Shown here piece by piece: positions 18,273 through 27,248 of a DNA stretch of 53,028 nt. The notes beneath the pieces were generated by a model. That model was not told the origin of the DNA, made no database searches, and saw only the letters and a list, made by a program, of their open reading frames with translations. Position 1 is the stretch's first letter; every line of letters begins with the position of its first letter. The position numbers and the translations under genes are program-made. The DNA is from Verrucomicrobiales bacterium (lineage in GTDB: Bacteria > Verrucomicrobiota > Verrucomicrobiia > Limisphaerales > UBA9464), in contig JAEUHD010000320.1 in assembly GCA_016793645.1 (NCBI GenBank), positions 1 through 53,028 of the forward strand. Reading direction: 5' to 3'.

Positions 18273-20306
18273 CTACCCGGTCCGCCCAAACTTCCGCTCC
18301 AGTTCGCGCCAGTTCATCTCGATGAGCGTCGGGCGCCCATGAGGGCAGGTGTAGGGCATCTCGCAATGGCGGAGGTCGTTCACCAGGTTCTCCAATTCGC
18401 GCATGCCCAGGGGATCGTTGGCCTTCACCGCATGGCGACAGACGGTCTTGGCGACGACCTCCTCGCCCAGGCGGGCGCTGTTGACTCCAGTCCCGGCGGC
18501 CTTGAGGGCGTCGATCAACTCCGCCGCAAACTGCCGGGCATTCCCCGCCCGGACAAAGGGTGGCAGGGCGTCGAGCAGGAAGGTCCGCTCCCCAAACTCA
18601 CTCAGTCCAACGCCCAGGCGCGTCAGCGTCTCCAGATTCCCCCGCACGAAATCCGCATCCCGCGGGGTCAACTCAACGGTCTCGGGAAGCAGCAGCCGTT
18701 GCGACGGTGCCTGGTGATCGGCCTGAATCCGCGCCAGCATCTGTTCAAACAAGACCCGCTCATGCGCGGCATGCTGGTCGAGCAGCACGAGTCCGCGGTC
18801 GGATTCGAGGACGACATACAGCCGCCCCACCACGCCCACCAGACGAAGCGGGACGTGGAGCAGCGGCAGCGGAACCATCGCCGGATTCGACGCCGGAGCC
18901 GGCACTGGGGACGGCGCCGGGACCCCGGAATCCCCCGTTCGTTCCGGGGGAGCCACCGGCGCTGCAGGCGCGGGGGGCCGCGTGTCCGGAGTTCCGGGAA
19001 CCACGGGAACCGGACTTCGCAGCCCGGGCTTCAAGGACAGCGGAAGCGCGGCCTGGGACGGGACCGGGCGGGGCTGCGTCCCGGCCTCCAGCACAAACTC
19101 CCGGGTCGCGGGCATCGGCGCGGGCGGAGCCGCCGGATCTGCCGGGGGTGCGGAGGACCGGTGAAACTCCAGCAGCGTGTCCCGGATCGCCTGCGCGACC
19201 AACCGGCGCACGGTCTGTTCCTCCCGGAAACGGACCTCGCGTTTCTGCGGATGCACGTTGACGTCCACAGCCGCGGGATCCAGCTCCACGAAGAGACAGC
19301 ACACGGGAAACCGTCCCTTCATCAGCGAGGTGTGGTAGCCCTCGAGCAGGGCGAAATTCAGTCCCCGGTTCTCCACCGGACGTTGATTGACGAAGAGATG
19401 CTGCTCGTCGCGTGTGGAACGCGACACGCCCGGGGCCCCGATGAAACCCCAGACCCGGAACCGGGTTCGCTCCGGTGCGGGAGGTTCCGACGCCATCGCG
19501 GAGGTTTCCCCGATCAGGACTCCGGTGCCCTCCTCTTCAACCCCCGCCCGGGAATCCTTCCTCTCCTCCACCTCCTGCTCAAACTCGACCGCCAACAGCG
19601 GCACGTCCCCCCCCATCAACTGTCGCATCCGCTCGCGCAAGGCGCCGTGGCGTTCGGCGGGCGTGGTCCACCGGACGGCCGGAATCTGCCACTGGGGGCG
19701 CCCGTCGTTGATCAAGGTGAACCCGACCTGGGGATGGGCCAGGGCGGCGAGGGTCAGGTAGTGCGTGATGTGGGCGCGCTCGGTGTCCTCGCTCCTGAGA
19801 AATTTTCGGCGGGCGGGCAGGTTGAAGAACAACTGCCGGACCTCCACCGACGTGCCTTCCGGGGAGGCCGCGGCCCGGACCTGCAGGATCTTCCCGCCGT
19901 GGATCAGGATCTCGCTGCCCTCGCCGGTCGTGTCCCCGCGCTCGCGGGTCCGCAGGCTGAACCGGCTGACGCTCGCGATGCTGGGAATCGCCTCCCCGCG
20001 GAAACCCAGGGTCTGGATCGCGGCAAGGTCCTCGGCACGGCGGATCTTGGACGTCGCGTGGCGTTCGAGGCAGAGCAGCGCGTCGTCCCGGCTCATGCCA
20101 CAGCCGTCGTCGGTCACCCGGATGAGACTGCGCCCGCCGGCACCGATCTCGACGGTGATCCGGCCGGCCCCGGCATCGAGCGCATTTTCCACCAGTTCCT
20201 TCACCACGCTGGCGGGGCGTTCGACCACCTCGCCGGCCGCGATCTGGTTCGCGACCTGTTCCGGGAGCAGTCGGATGCGGTTCACAGGCCGTGGATCGAA
20301 CCCCAC
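18273..20306 (-). CDS. mutL: DNA mismatch repair protein MutL (endonuclease type)
   Basis: The 677-residue product has the GHKL ATPase start LLPEQVANQIAAGEVVERPA with ELVENALDAGAGRI, DDGCGMS and GFRGEAIPSIASV. A Pro/Ala-rich linker spans about 360-470. The C-terminal domain contains DQHAAHERVLFE, matching the DQHA(x)2E(x)4E nuclease metal motif, and later CRHAVKAND and CPHGRPTLIEM. It should therefore nick the daughter strand itself, as in bacteria lacking MutH. The start is GTG 20306; upstream, on the same strand, lies the palindromic repeat block. Confidence 0.97.
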   Translation of the reverse strand: MGFDPRPVNRIRLLPEQVANQIAAGEVVERPASVVKELVENALDAGAGRITVEIGAGGRSLIRVTDDGCGMSRDDALLCLERHATSKIRRAEDLAAIQTLGFRGEAIPSIASVSRFSLRTRERGDTTGEGSEILIHGGKILQVRAAASPEGTSVEVRQLFFNLPARRKFLRSEDTERAHITHYLTLAALAHPQVGFTLINDGRPQWQIPAVRWTTPAERHGALRERMRQLMGGDVPLLAVEFEQEVEERKDSRAGVEEEGTGVLIGETSAMASEPPAPERTRFRVWGFIGAPGVSRSTRDEQHLFVNQRPVENRGLNFALLEGYHTSLMKGRFPVCCLFVELDPAAVDVNVHPQKREVRFREEQTVRRLVAQAIRDTLLEFHRSSAPPADPAAPPAPMPATREFVLEAGTQPRPVPSQAALPLSLKPGLRSPVPVVPGTPDTRPPAPAAPVAPPERTGDSGVPAPSPVPAPASNPAMVPLPLLHVPLRLVGVVGRLYVVLESDRGLVLLDQHAAHERVLFEQMLARIQADHQAPSQRLLLPETVELTPRDADFVRGNLETLTRLGVGLSEFGERTFLLDALPPFVRAGNARQFAAELIDALKAAGTGVNSARLGEEVVAKTVCRHAVKANDPLGMRELENLVNDLRHCEMPYTCPHGRPTLIEMNWRELERKFGRTG

Positions 20307-20367
20307 CCGGAGCCGGAGGGGAAGGCGGTTCGTCAGGGAATCGCCTCACGCCTGACGGGGACGCCCG

Positions 20368-20428
20368 GACAGCCTGAAGGCTGGACTACAAACGATCCGT
20401 TCGTAGTGCAGGCTTTAGCCTGTCCCCC
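20368..20428. repeat. 61-bp palindromic intergenic repeat, copy 1
   Basis: The unit starts GACAGCCTGAAGGCTGGACT and ends AGGCTTTAGCCTGTCCCCC. Its two halves are an imperfect inverted repeat that could fold into a long hairpin. It differs from the second copy by one base (GATCCG against GAACCG). Repeats of this type are familiar from Verrucomicrobia genomes. Confidence 0.85.
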
Positions 20429-20459
20429 TCCCGCCGCCACGCACCGGTTGCGCCCCCCC

Positions 20460-20520
20460 GACAGCCTGAAGGCTGGACTACAAACGAACCGTTCGTAGTG
20501 CAGGCTTTAGCCTGTCCCCC
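20460..20520. repeat. 61-bp palindromic intergenic repeat, copy 2
   Basis: This is a near-identical direct copy of the unit at 20368-20428, separated from it by 31 bases of non-repeat sequence. It abuts the end of the SGNH-hydrolase gene, whose stop is at 20524-20526. It may act as a transcript 3'-end hairpin as well as a dispersed repeat. Confidence 0.85.
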
Positions 20521-20523
20521 CCA

Positions 20524-22413
20524 TCACGGCTTCCCCTGCAACTGCTGCGCCGCCTCGGCCGCTTCGCGCTGGGCCTCGGGGAGCGGACGCCCGGACGCCA
20601 TCCCCGGGCGCTGGTGCCCCACAGCCGTCAGCCACGGGTCCTTGAGCGCCCGCTGGCGCCGCTGCACAGCGGCCAAAACCGCGGGCGCCCGAGGATCCGA
20701 CGTCAGCAAAACGTCCGGGGTCTCCGCCGAGACGATGGTGTCCGGCGCTCCCAAATGCCGCAGGACCTCCCGCGCCATGAGCCAGTGCCCCTGCGCATTG
20801 GCGTGCACGCCGTCGCCCGCGAGCAGGAACTTGGGATCCCGGGCGCGGTGCTCGGACAAAAATCGGTTCATCGGACCATGGACGTCCACCACCTCCCAGC
20901 CGGCAGTCCGCCGGGCGAGAAGCCACTCCGAGTACCGGTCCAGCACTTCATTGTAGCCGGTGTAGGGCGACGGATAGGCATCCAGGCCGGCCGGAAGCGT
21001 CTTCCCTGCGAGCGGGACTGGATCAAACACCGGCGGGGTGACGTGGACCACGCGGACGCCCTCATGCTCCGCCCGGTCATGCAGCCGCGTCATGCCCTCC
21101 TGGAATTTGCGGAAGCGTTCCTCGCCCAGCGGGAAGTAAATGCCGTCGTTCATACCGTAGCAGGCGACGATCAGGTCCGGACGCAACTTCTCGAGCACGC
21201 GCCCCAGGCGCTCATGGACGTCGGGACGCGGAAACGCGCCACCCGCGTGGCCCGCTTCGGAAAGTCCGGACGCCGTCTCGCTCGGAAGCCCCAGGTTCAG
21301 CACCTCAATCTGAGCGTCGGGAAACGCGAGGTGCAGCCACGTCTCGACCCATTCCACCCATTCGCCGCCATAGGTGATGCTGTCGCCCAGCACCACGATC
21401 CGCCGCGCGGCGACCCAGTCCCGGGCCGCGGGCGCGGGCACCGCCGCCGTGTTCGCCGGCACCAGGCGAATCCGCCGGATGTCCATCACCGCCCCGGCCT
21501 GTTTGCGCTGGGGTTTCACCGAAAGCGTGTACGGGCCCGGCGTGGCATACGTGACCCGGCCCACCCGGCGGGGAACGAAATTCTGAAAGTGTCCGGTCTC
21601 CTCGACCACGAACGGGTACGCATTCCCGGCAGCCTCAATGACGACGTCACTGCCGCCCTGCCCGCCGCCACACCCCTGCCACACTTCGATGTCATAGGTG
21701 CCGGGCCGGAGGACTTCATACGTCCACTCCGCCCAGTCGGAGGCATCCACCCAGTAGCCACAGCAATTCTTATTCGTCGCCGGCTCGTACCGCATCGTCA
21801 CGCTCCGCGTGGTCGACGCCGAGGAGGGCAGCACGAGGACGCCGTCCGCCCCCTGCACGATCGGGTCGCCCTCCGGCGCGGGCCGAAGCGTCAGGGAACG
21901 CACCCGGAGACCACCGGACGCCCCTTCTTCAGCGCGGCGGACCTCCACGGAGAACGGGTCGGACTTCGCAAGGTAGAAGCGCCCGGCGGGAATCCGGGTG
22001 ACGGCCTCCGCACTGCCGCCGCCCGGGATCCGGGCGACCAGATTGGTTCCCGGCAGCGTGATCCTGACCAGGGCGCCCTCCGGTCCAGTGGCCGCCCCCA
22101 CCAGTTCCACGTCATAGCGTCCCCAGCGCGTGGGCTTCACATCCCATCGCGCCCGATCCGCGGGATCGCTCCAGCCGCTCAGGACGTCCCCTGCTCCCGC
22201 CGTTTCCCGTTTCACGCCGGGCCCGGACACCACCGCCGTCTCCGCGCTGAAGGTCAGCGTGCCGCGGTCCGGATCATGAACCTTTGCTCCGGCCGCGATG
22301 GAGTCGAGGATCAGCGATCCCTCGAGAACCGCCGCACAGGCCAGGGCCGCCAGGAGCCGGAGCCAGGGAAATCCGGACGGCCGGGTAAAGCGAAGGGCCG
22401 GGGTTCCACTCAT
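20524..22413 (-). CDS. SGNH/GDSL hydrolase with N-terminal beta-sandwich domains
   Basis: The 629-residue product has an N-terminal hydrophobic signal segment (LRLLAALACAAVLEGSLI). Residues about 40-330 hold two carbohydrate-binding-like modules (one with GYWVDASDWAEWTYEVLRPG and IEVWQGCGGGQGGSD). The C-terminal hydrolase has GDSIT with S345, an NxG/N block in ACYGMNDGIYFP, and DGVH with D534 and H537. It is probably a secreted esterase acting on acylated glycans. The start overlaps the stop of the upstream PQQ-propeller gene as ATGA, so the two are coupled. Confidence 0.85.
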   Translation of the reverse strand: MSGTPALRFTRPSGFPWLRLLAALACAAVLEGSLILDSIAAGAKVHDPDRGTLTFSAETAVVSGPGVKRETAGAGDVLSGWSDPADRARWDVKPTRWGRYDVELVGAATGPEGALVRITLPGTNLVARIPGGGSAEAVTRIPAGRFYLAKSDPFSVEVRRAEEGASGGLRVRSLTLRPAPEGDPIVQGADGVLVLPSSASTTRSVTMRYEPATNKNCCGYWVDASDWAEWTYEVLRPGTYDIEVWQGCGGGQGGSDVVIEAAGNAYPFVVEETGHFQNFVPRRVGRVTYATPGPYTLSVKPQRKQAGAVMDIRRIRLVPANTAAVPAPAARDWVAARRIVVLGDSITYGGEWVEWVETWLHLAFPDAQIEVLNLGLPSETASGLSEAGHAGGAFPRPDVHERLGRVLEKLRPDLIVACYGMNDGIYFPLGEERFRKFQEGMTRLHDRAEHEGVRVVHVTPPVFDPVPLAGKTLPAGLDAYPSPYTGYNEVLDRYSEWLLARRTAGWEVVDVHGPMNRFLSEHRARDPKFLLAGDGVHANAQGHWLMAREVLRHLGAPDTIVSAETPDVLLTSDPRAPAVLAAVQRRQRALKDPWLTAVGHQRPGMASGRPLPEAQREAAEAAQQLQGKP

Positions 22414-23732
22414 TCTTCAATCCGGTAAAGGGCCGTGCGGGTGCGCAGCAGAAGGGACTTCCCGGACACCGCAGGGGACGCCATGAAGCCATCCTCCAGG
22501 GTGTTCTCCGCCAACTTCCGGAACTCGCGTCCGGTCGCAACCACGACCGTCTTGCCTTCCTCACTGCAAAAATAGAGCCGCCCATCGGCGGCGATGGGGG
22601 AGGCGGAATAGTTGCCGCCCACCCGCTCGTTCCAGACCACGGTTCCGGTTGCGGCCTCCCAGCAGGTGGCCACGCCGTTGTCGTCGAGTCCGTAGAGGAG
22701 ATCCCCCACCAGCGTCAGCGCAGGCTTCTTCGGAACGTTGCGCTTGGACTTCCAAACGATGGCCAACGGCCCGTTGGAGGTCGCGGTTCCGTTCGCATCC
22801 AGCACTTCGTCCTTTGTTCCCGGCCGGATGGCGAGGACCTGTCCCTGGGACCAACCGGACGGAACAAACACCAGTCCGTGCCCGACCGCGGGACGCGTAC
22901 CGGCCGAATGGCTGGTCCGTTCCTCAACCCGCCAGAGTTCGGCGCCCGTCCGCGGATCGTATCCGTACATCGCCTTGGCGCCCTGGCTGAGCAACTGCTC
23001 GCGTCCGTCAAACGCCGCCACGTGGCAGGTCGCGAACGCCTTGCGCCAGTCCCCTTCGCTCTCGGGCTTTCCGTCCGGACCGAGGTCCTTGTAGTCGATG
23101 CCCCGCTTCGTTTCCCAGAGGGTCTTCCCGGTGGCGGCATCCAGCGCCACCACGAACTGATGGTCGCTGCCGTCGAAATTCAGATACACGCGGCCCTCGT
23201 GCAGGATCGGGGATGATCCGGCACCCCGATAGTGGTTGCAGACGAAGTCCCGGCGCTCCCAGAGCTTCGCCCCCGTGCGGGTATCCAGGCAGGCCGTGCC
23301 GGGCGAGCCAAAGGTCACAACGATGCGGTCGGGTCCGATCACCGGCGTCGGCGATGCGTAGGAATTGAACTTGTGGGCGAACTGCGGCTTCTCGACATCG
23401 AACAGCTTCACGTCGCGGACGACCTTCCCGGACTCCCTGTCCACGGTCACCACGGAGAGTTCCCGGCCGTCCTCGGACGCCGTGGTCAGCCAGACCTCGC
23501 GATCCCAGATCACGGGGGACGACCAGGCCCGCCCGTGGATCGGCGTCCTCCATTTCACGCCGCTGGACTCGCTCCAGTGCAGGGGCAGGCCGCGGTGGGT
23601 GGACACTCCGTCGCCGCCCGGCCCACGAAACTGGGGCCAGGCCCCGTCCGAGGCCGCGTGGGCCGCCACGGCCCAGGCCAGAAGAACGACGCACGGCCGC
23701 CATCGGGCGGCGATGCAGCGGGGAAACGTCAT
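22410..23732 (-). CDS. Secreted PQQ-binding-like beta-propeller protein
   Basis: The 440-residue product has a signal peptide (VVLLAWAVAAHAAS) and then the opening WPQFRGPGGDGVSTHRGLPL, typical of the PQQ_2 seven- or eight-bladed propeller family in Verrucomicrobia and Planctomycetes. Repeated blades are visible: LDTRTGAKLWERR, LDAATGKTLWETK, YDPRTGAELWRVE and CWEAATGTVVWNER. No PQQ dehydrogenase catalytic signature is seen, so it is more likely a binding scaffold. It couples to the SGNH hydrolase by a four-base overlap. Confidence 0.85.
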   Translation of the reverse strand: MTFPRCIAARWRPCVVLLAWAVAAHAASDGAWPQFRGPGGDGVSTHRGLPLHWSESSGVKWRTPIHGRAWSSPVIWDREVWLTTASEDGRELSVVTVDRESGKVVRDVKLFDVEKPQFAHKFNSYASPTPVIGPDRIVVTFGSPGTACLDTRTGAKLWERRDFVCNHYRGAGSSPILHEGRVYLNFDGSDHQFVVALDAATGKTLWETKRGIDYKDLGPDGKPESEGDWRKAFATCHVAAFDGREQLLSQGAKAMYGYDPRTGAELWRVEERTSHSAGTRPAVGHGLVFVPSGWSQGQVLAIRPGTKDEVLDANGTATSNGPLAIVWKSKRNVPKKPALTLVGDLLYGLDDNGVATCWEAATGTVVWNERVGGNYSASPIAADGRLYFCSEEGKTVVVATGREFRKLAENTLEDGFMASPAVSGKSLLLRTRTALYRIEE

Positions 23733-23784
23733 GCGCCGATCCTACCCGGGACCCGGCCGGGGACAAATCCCGAAAGCGGTCCCG

Positions 23785-24198
23785 TTACAGTCCACCCAGT
23801 TTCAGGACCCGCGCGTATTCCGCGGCGGTGACCGGGGACACGCTGAGGCGAGAATTGCGGATCAGCGCCATGCCGCGCGTGGCGGCGTCCGCCTTCAACT
23901 GTTCCAGGGACACCGCCTGGGAAACCGCCCGGTCCGGCACGAGGTCCACCGCGGACCAGTCCCCGTCCCGGGCCGTGGGATCCGGATACGCCTCGCGCTC
24001 CACCCGGGCGATGCCGACGACGGCCTTTCCGGTGACGCTGTGGTAGTACAGGACTGCGTCGCCGCGCTTCATGGCCCGGAGGTTGTTTCGAGCCTGGTAG
24101 TTCCGCACCCCGGTCCAGGCCGCCCTGCCCTCCGCCACAAACTTCGACCACGGATAGGACTCCGGTTCCTGCTTCACCAACCAATGCTGCGTTGCCAT
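23785..24198 (-). CDS. EVE-domain protein
   Basis: The 137-residue product is a single EVE domain. It starts HWLVKQEPESYPWSKF, has WTGVRNYQARNNLRAMKRGD, and reads VLYYHSVTGKAVVGIARV, all family blocks. EVE belongs to the PUA-like fold and binds modified bases; bacterial versions are small and mostly uncharacterised. It is separated from the downstream PQQ gene by about 50 bases and from the upstream membrane-protein gene by 195 bases with no gene. Confidence 0.9.
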   Translation of the reverse strand: MATQHWLVKQEPESYPWSKFVAEGRAAWTGVRNYQARNNLRAMKRGDAVLYYHSVTGKAVVGIARVEREAYPDPTARDGDWSAVDLVPDRAVSQAVSLEQLKADAATRGMALIRNSRLSVSPVTAAEYARVLKLGGL

Positions 24199-24393
24199 GC
24201 CGTAGGGAAGAACACCCCGTTCCGCCGGCCAACCCCCAATTTCAAGATCAGGAAACCCGTGAGCGGTTCCGCGCCCGTCGACCTCCCGGGGACTCGCGAC
24301 GACCTGCCGCGATCACAACTCGTGCCCTCCTCGCCCCGCCCACCGCGGTTCGCCGGTAAAGCCGATGGAGTCCCGCCGTTCCCGCAGCGGCGC

Positions 24394-25077
24394 TCATTCC
24401 CGAAACACACTCGCCAGGATCACTCCCTTGATTTTCCAAAGCAGGGTCATGGTGAGCGCCACGGGAAGGATGAGCACGAGGATGAGCAGCCACGGGCGGC
24501 TGGATTCCAACAGGGACCGGAGCGTGGCCAGGCTGGGATCGTTCGGGGCACGCCCGTGCAGCAAAAGCCACAGGCCGACGCCGACCGCGAGGGCCGCCAG
24601 GATCCCGATGTTGAGGCGGGTGAAGAAGCGGGTCTCCGTCCGCAGCGTCTCGTCCGGCAGCATGGCCGAGAGCCGCCGGAGCGAGTCATTCAGGGAAACC
24701 AGGAACGCCAGCCCGGCAAACACCAGCATCACCATGCCGTCGCCGAAAAAACGTTCTTCCGGCGCCCGGCTCCACCAGACGGGGATCGGGGCCAGGGCGA
24801 GCACGATGAGCGCCAGCACCAGGGAGCGGTGCAGGGATTGGCGCCAGACCCGCTCGCGCGGGTGGAAGAAGTGCAACTCGCGCACGCCAAACACCAGGGC
24901 GGCGGCGGCCGCCGCCGTGGGGGTGAATCCAAACTGTCGCCAGGTGAAGTCGAGCGCGACCGCGATGTCGGACAGCAGCACGCCGGGCACGGCCCAGAAC
25001 AGCAGCAGAAGTCCGCGAACCACGCGGGCCAGCGTGGGAATGACGGGCCCGCCCGACATGGGACCGGTCGCGGTCAC
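24394..25077 (-). CDS. Predicted integral membrane protein, unknown function
   Basis: The 227-residue product has five or six hydrophobic segments: VRGLLLLFWAVPGVLLSDIAV, FTPTAAAAAALVFGV, LVLALIVLALAPIPVW, GMVMLVFAGLAFLVSL, IGILAALAVGVGLWLLL and LLILVLILPVALTMTLLW. No family was recognised. GTG 25077 is four bases after the speA stop codon; an alternative ATG lies at 25059. The spacing implies cotranscription with speA and suggests a link to polyamine or arginine handling, but that is only positional. Confidence 0.7.
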   Translation of the reverse strand: MTATGPMSGGPVIPTLARVVRGLLLLFWAVPGVLLSDIAVALDFTWRQFGFTPTAAAAAALVFGVRELHFFHPRERVWRQSLHRSLVLALIVLALAPIPVWWSRAPEERFFGDGMVMLVFAGLAFLVSLNDSLRRLSAMLPDETLRTETRFFTRLNIGILAALAVGVGLWLLLHGRAPNDPSLATLRSLLESSRPWLLILVLILPVALTMTLLWKIKGVILASVFRE

Positions 25078-25081
25078 GGGT

Positions 25082-27028
25082 TCAGGGGATCGTCAGGTAG
25101 GTGTAGTCCTTCAGCCCGCGCTCGTACTCGTCCAGCAGGCGCATGCCCTCATTGGGCTTCAGGCGGTCCGACTTGATCGCCGCATCCACCTGCGCCTTCA
25201 TCTGGCGCTTCAACTCACCCTCCTCGTACTGCACCGCCCGGAGGGACTCCAGGATCGTGTTGCCCTCGATGACCTCCTCGACGTAGTAGCCGGCCGGTTC
25301 ATCGGGCTCGAGGAAGACGTGCACCTCGTTGACGCGTCCAAAGAGGTTGTGCAGGTCGCCCATGATGTCCTGGTAGGCGCCCATGAGAAAGAAGCCCAGC
25401 GGATACGGCTCCTGCACGCCGCCATTGTGCCGGAGTTCGTGGAGCGGAAGGGTGTCCCGGACGTCGCGGAGATCGACGAACTTGTTGATCTGTCCGTCGG
25501 AGTCGCAGGTGATGTCCACCAGCGTGCCCTCGCAGGTGGGCTTCTCGGTCAGCCGGCTCACCGGCATGATGGGAAACAACTGTCCGAGCGCCCAGTGGTC
25601 GAGCAGGGACTGGAACACGCTGAAATTGCAGAGGTACTGGTAACCCAGGGAATCCTCCAGTTGGCGGATCTCCTCCGGGATGTAGGCCTGCCCCTTGAAC
25701 GAGGCGACGACCTGCTCGCAGATCTCCCAATACAGGGACTCGATCTTGGCCTTGTCCGCCAGTTCCAGCACCCCGAGGGTGAACATCTGGTGGGCGTCCT
25801 CCTTGCGCTCAAGGGCGTCGTGATACGCCTCCAGCTTGTTCCAACGGGGCAGGTTGTTCCGGATGTCGAGCAGCTCCCGCACGATCTGGTGCTCCTGGTC
25901 GCCGTAGGTGAAGTTCAGGGATGGCGGCGTCTTGTCGATGGCGCCGAACACCTCGACGATGAGCACGCTGTGGTGGGCGACGATCGCGCGCCCGCTCTCG
26001 CTGACGATGTCGGGGTGCGGCACACCCTCGGCGCGGCAGACATCCCCGAGGTAATACACGATGTCGTTGGTGTATTCCTGGAGCGAGTAGTTGGTGGAGC
26101 TGTCGAAGGCGCTGCGCGAACCGTCGTAATCCACGCCCAGCCCACCCCCGACGTCCACGAACTCGATGGGAAACCCGAGCTTCTGCAGCTTGGCATAGAA
26201 GCGGGCGGCCTCCTGGACGGCCTTCTTGACCGTCAGGATGTCCGGGACCTGGGAGCCGATGTGGAAATGGAGCAGCTTGAACGCCCCGGTGAGGTTCTCC
26301 TGTTTCAGGAGGTCGGCGGCGGCGAGCAGTTCGGAGGTGCTCAGGCCGAACTTGGCATTTTCGCCGCCGCTTTCAGCCCACTTGCCGGCCCCCTTGCTCA
26401 GCAGCCGGGCGCGGATTCCGATCATCGGCTCCACGCCCATCTGCCGGGACACCGCGATGATCTGCCGCAGTTCCTCCAGCTTCTCCACCACCATGATCAC
26501 GCGCTTGCCGAGCCGGATGCCCTGCAACGCCAGCTTGATGAACGCGGAATCCTTGTACCCGTTGCAGATGATCAGCGAGTCGGGCTGGTCCTGGAGCGCC
26601 ATTCCGGCATACAGCTCCGGCTTGCTGCCCACCTCGATTCCAAACTGGTAGGGACGTCCCGCCTCGAGGATCTCCTCCACGACCTCGCGGAGCTGGTTGA
26701 CCTTGATCGGAAAGACACCGCGGTAGGCACCCTGATAGTTGAACTCGGCAATGCTCGCCCGAAAGGCCTCGTTCAAGGCCTGCACCCGGTGGCGGAGAAT
26801 GTCCTGAAACCGGATGAGCAGCGGGAATTTCAAGCCGCGCCCCTTGGCCTCCTCGATCACGTCCACCAGGTCCACTTCCACCCCGTTCTGCAGGGGCTTG
26901 GCGACCACATGACCCTCGTCGTTGATGTCAAAGTAACCCGCCCCCCAGCGCTGGATGTTGTACACGGCGCGGGCGGAGGCAATGGACCAGGACTCGGCAG
27001 GAAGCCCCGGGTCGGAAGGATCGCTCAT
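25082..27028 (-). CDS. speA: Biosynthetic arginine decarboxylase
   Basis: The 648-residue product is close to the length of the E. coli enzyme. It has YNIQRWGAGYFDINDEGHVV near the start, the PLP-lysine block FPIKVNQLREVVEEI, a Gly-rich VDVGGGLGVDYDGS block, and SESGRAIVAHHSVL near 350. It decarboxylates arginine to agmatine with PLP, feeding putrescine synthesis in the cytoplasm. The start ATG is in an opposite-strand intergenic region shared with the lamin-tail gene (27029-27248), which must hold both promoters. Confidence 0.97.
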   Translation of the reverse strand: MSDPSDPGLPAESWSIASARAVYNIQRWGAGYFDINDEGHVVAKPLQNGVEVDLVDVIEEAKGRGLKFPLLIRFQDILRHRVQALNEAFRASIAEFNYQGAYRGVFPIKVNQLREVVEEILEAGRPYQFGIEVGSKPELYAGMALQDQPDSLIICNGYKDSAFIKLALQGIRLGKRVIMVVEKLEELRQIIAVSRQMGVEPMIGIRARLLSKGAGKWAESGGENAKFGLSTSELLAAADLLKQENLTGAFKLLHFHIGSQVPDILTVKKAVQEAARFYAKLQKLGFPIEFVDVGGGLGVDYDGSRSAFDSSTNYSLQEYTNDIVYYLGDVCRAEGVPHPDIVSESGRAIVAHHSVLIVEVFGAIDKTPPSLNFTYGDQEHQIVRELLDIRNNLPRWNKLEAYHDALERKEDAHQMFTLGVLELADKAKIESLYWEICEQVVASFKGQAYIPEEIRQLEDSLGYQYLCNFSVFQSLLDHWALGQLFPIMPVSRLTEKPTCEGTLVDITCDSDGQINKFVDLRDVRDTLPLHELRHNGGVQEPYPLGFFLMGAYQDIMGDLHNLFGRVNEVHVFLEPDEPAGYYVEEVIEGNTILESLRAVQYEEGELKRQMKAQVDAAIKSDRLKPNEGMRLLDEYERGLKDYTYLTIP

Positions 27029-27248
27029 CGTTCTAGGTGACGGACGGGCGCGACTATAGGAAGGGTCGCCGCGAATTCAACGCACACGTTGCGAAGTTTG
27101 CGTGCCGGGAGGAAGCGGAATGAATCCGGGGTTCCTCCCCACATCTGGCGAGGGTCCAGGATCTCGCGGAGACCGCGGACGGCATGGGATAAGGGAGGCC
27201 GTCCACGAAACGCGGGACTATCCAACCCTCCCGCCCCCACCCCCTCCC

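Noticed and set aside
18339..20498. A 719-codon plus-strand frame opposite mutL
   Set aside because: The mutL ATPase and nuclease motifs on the minus strand settle the coding strand.
24365..27040. An 891-codon plus-strand frame opposite speA
   Set aside because: It mirrors speA and the membrane-protein gene, both strongly supported by motifs.
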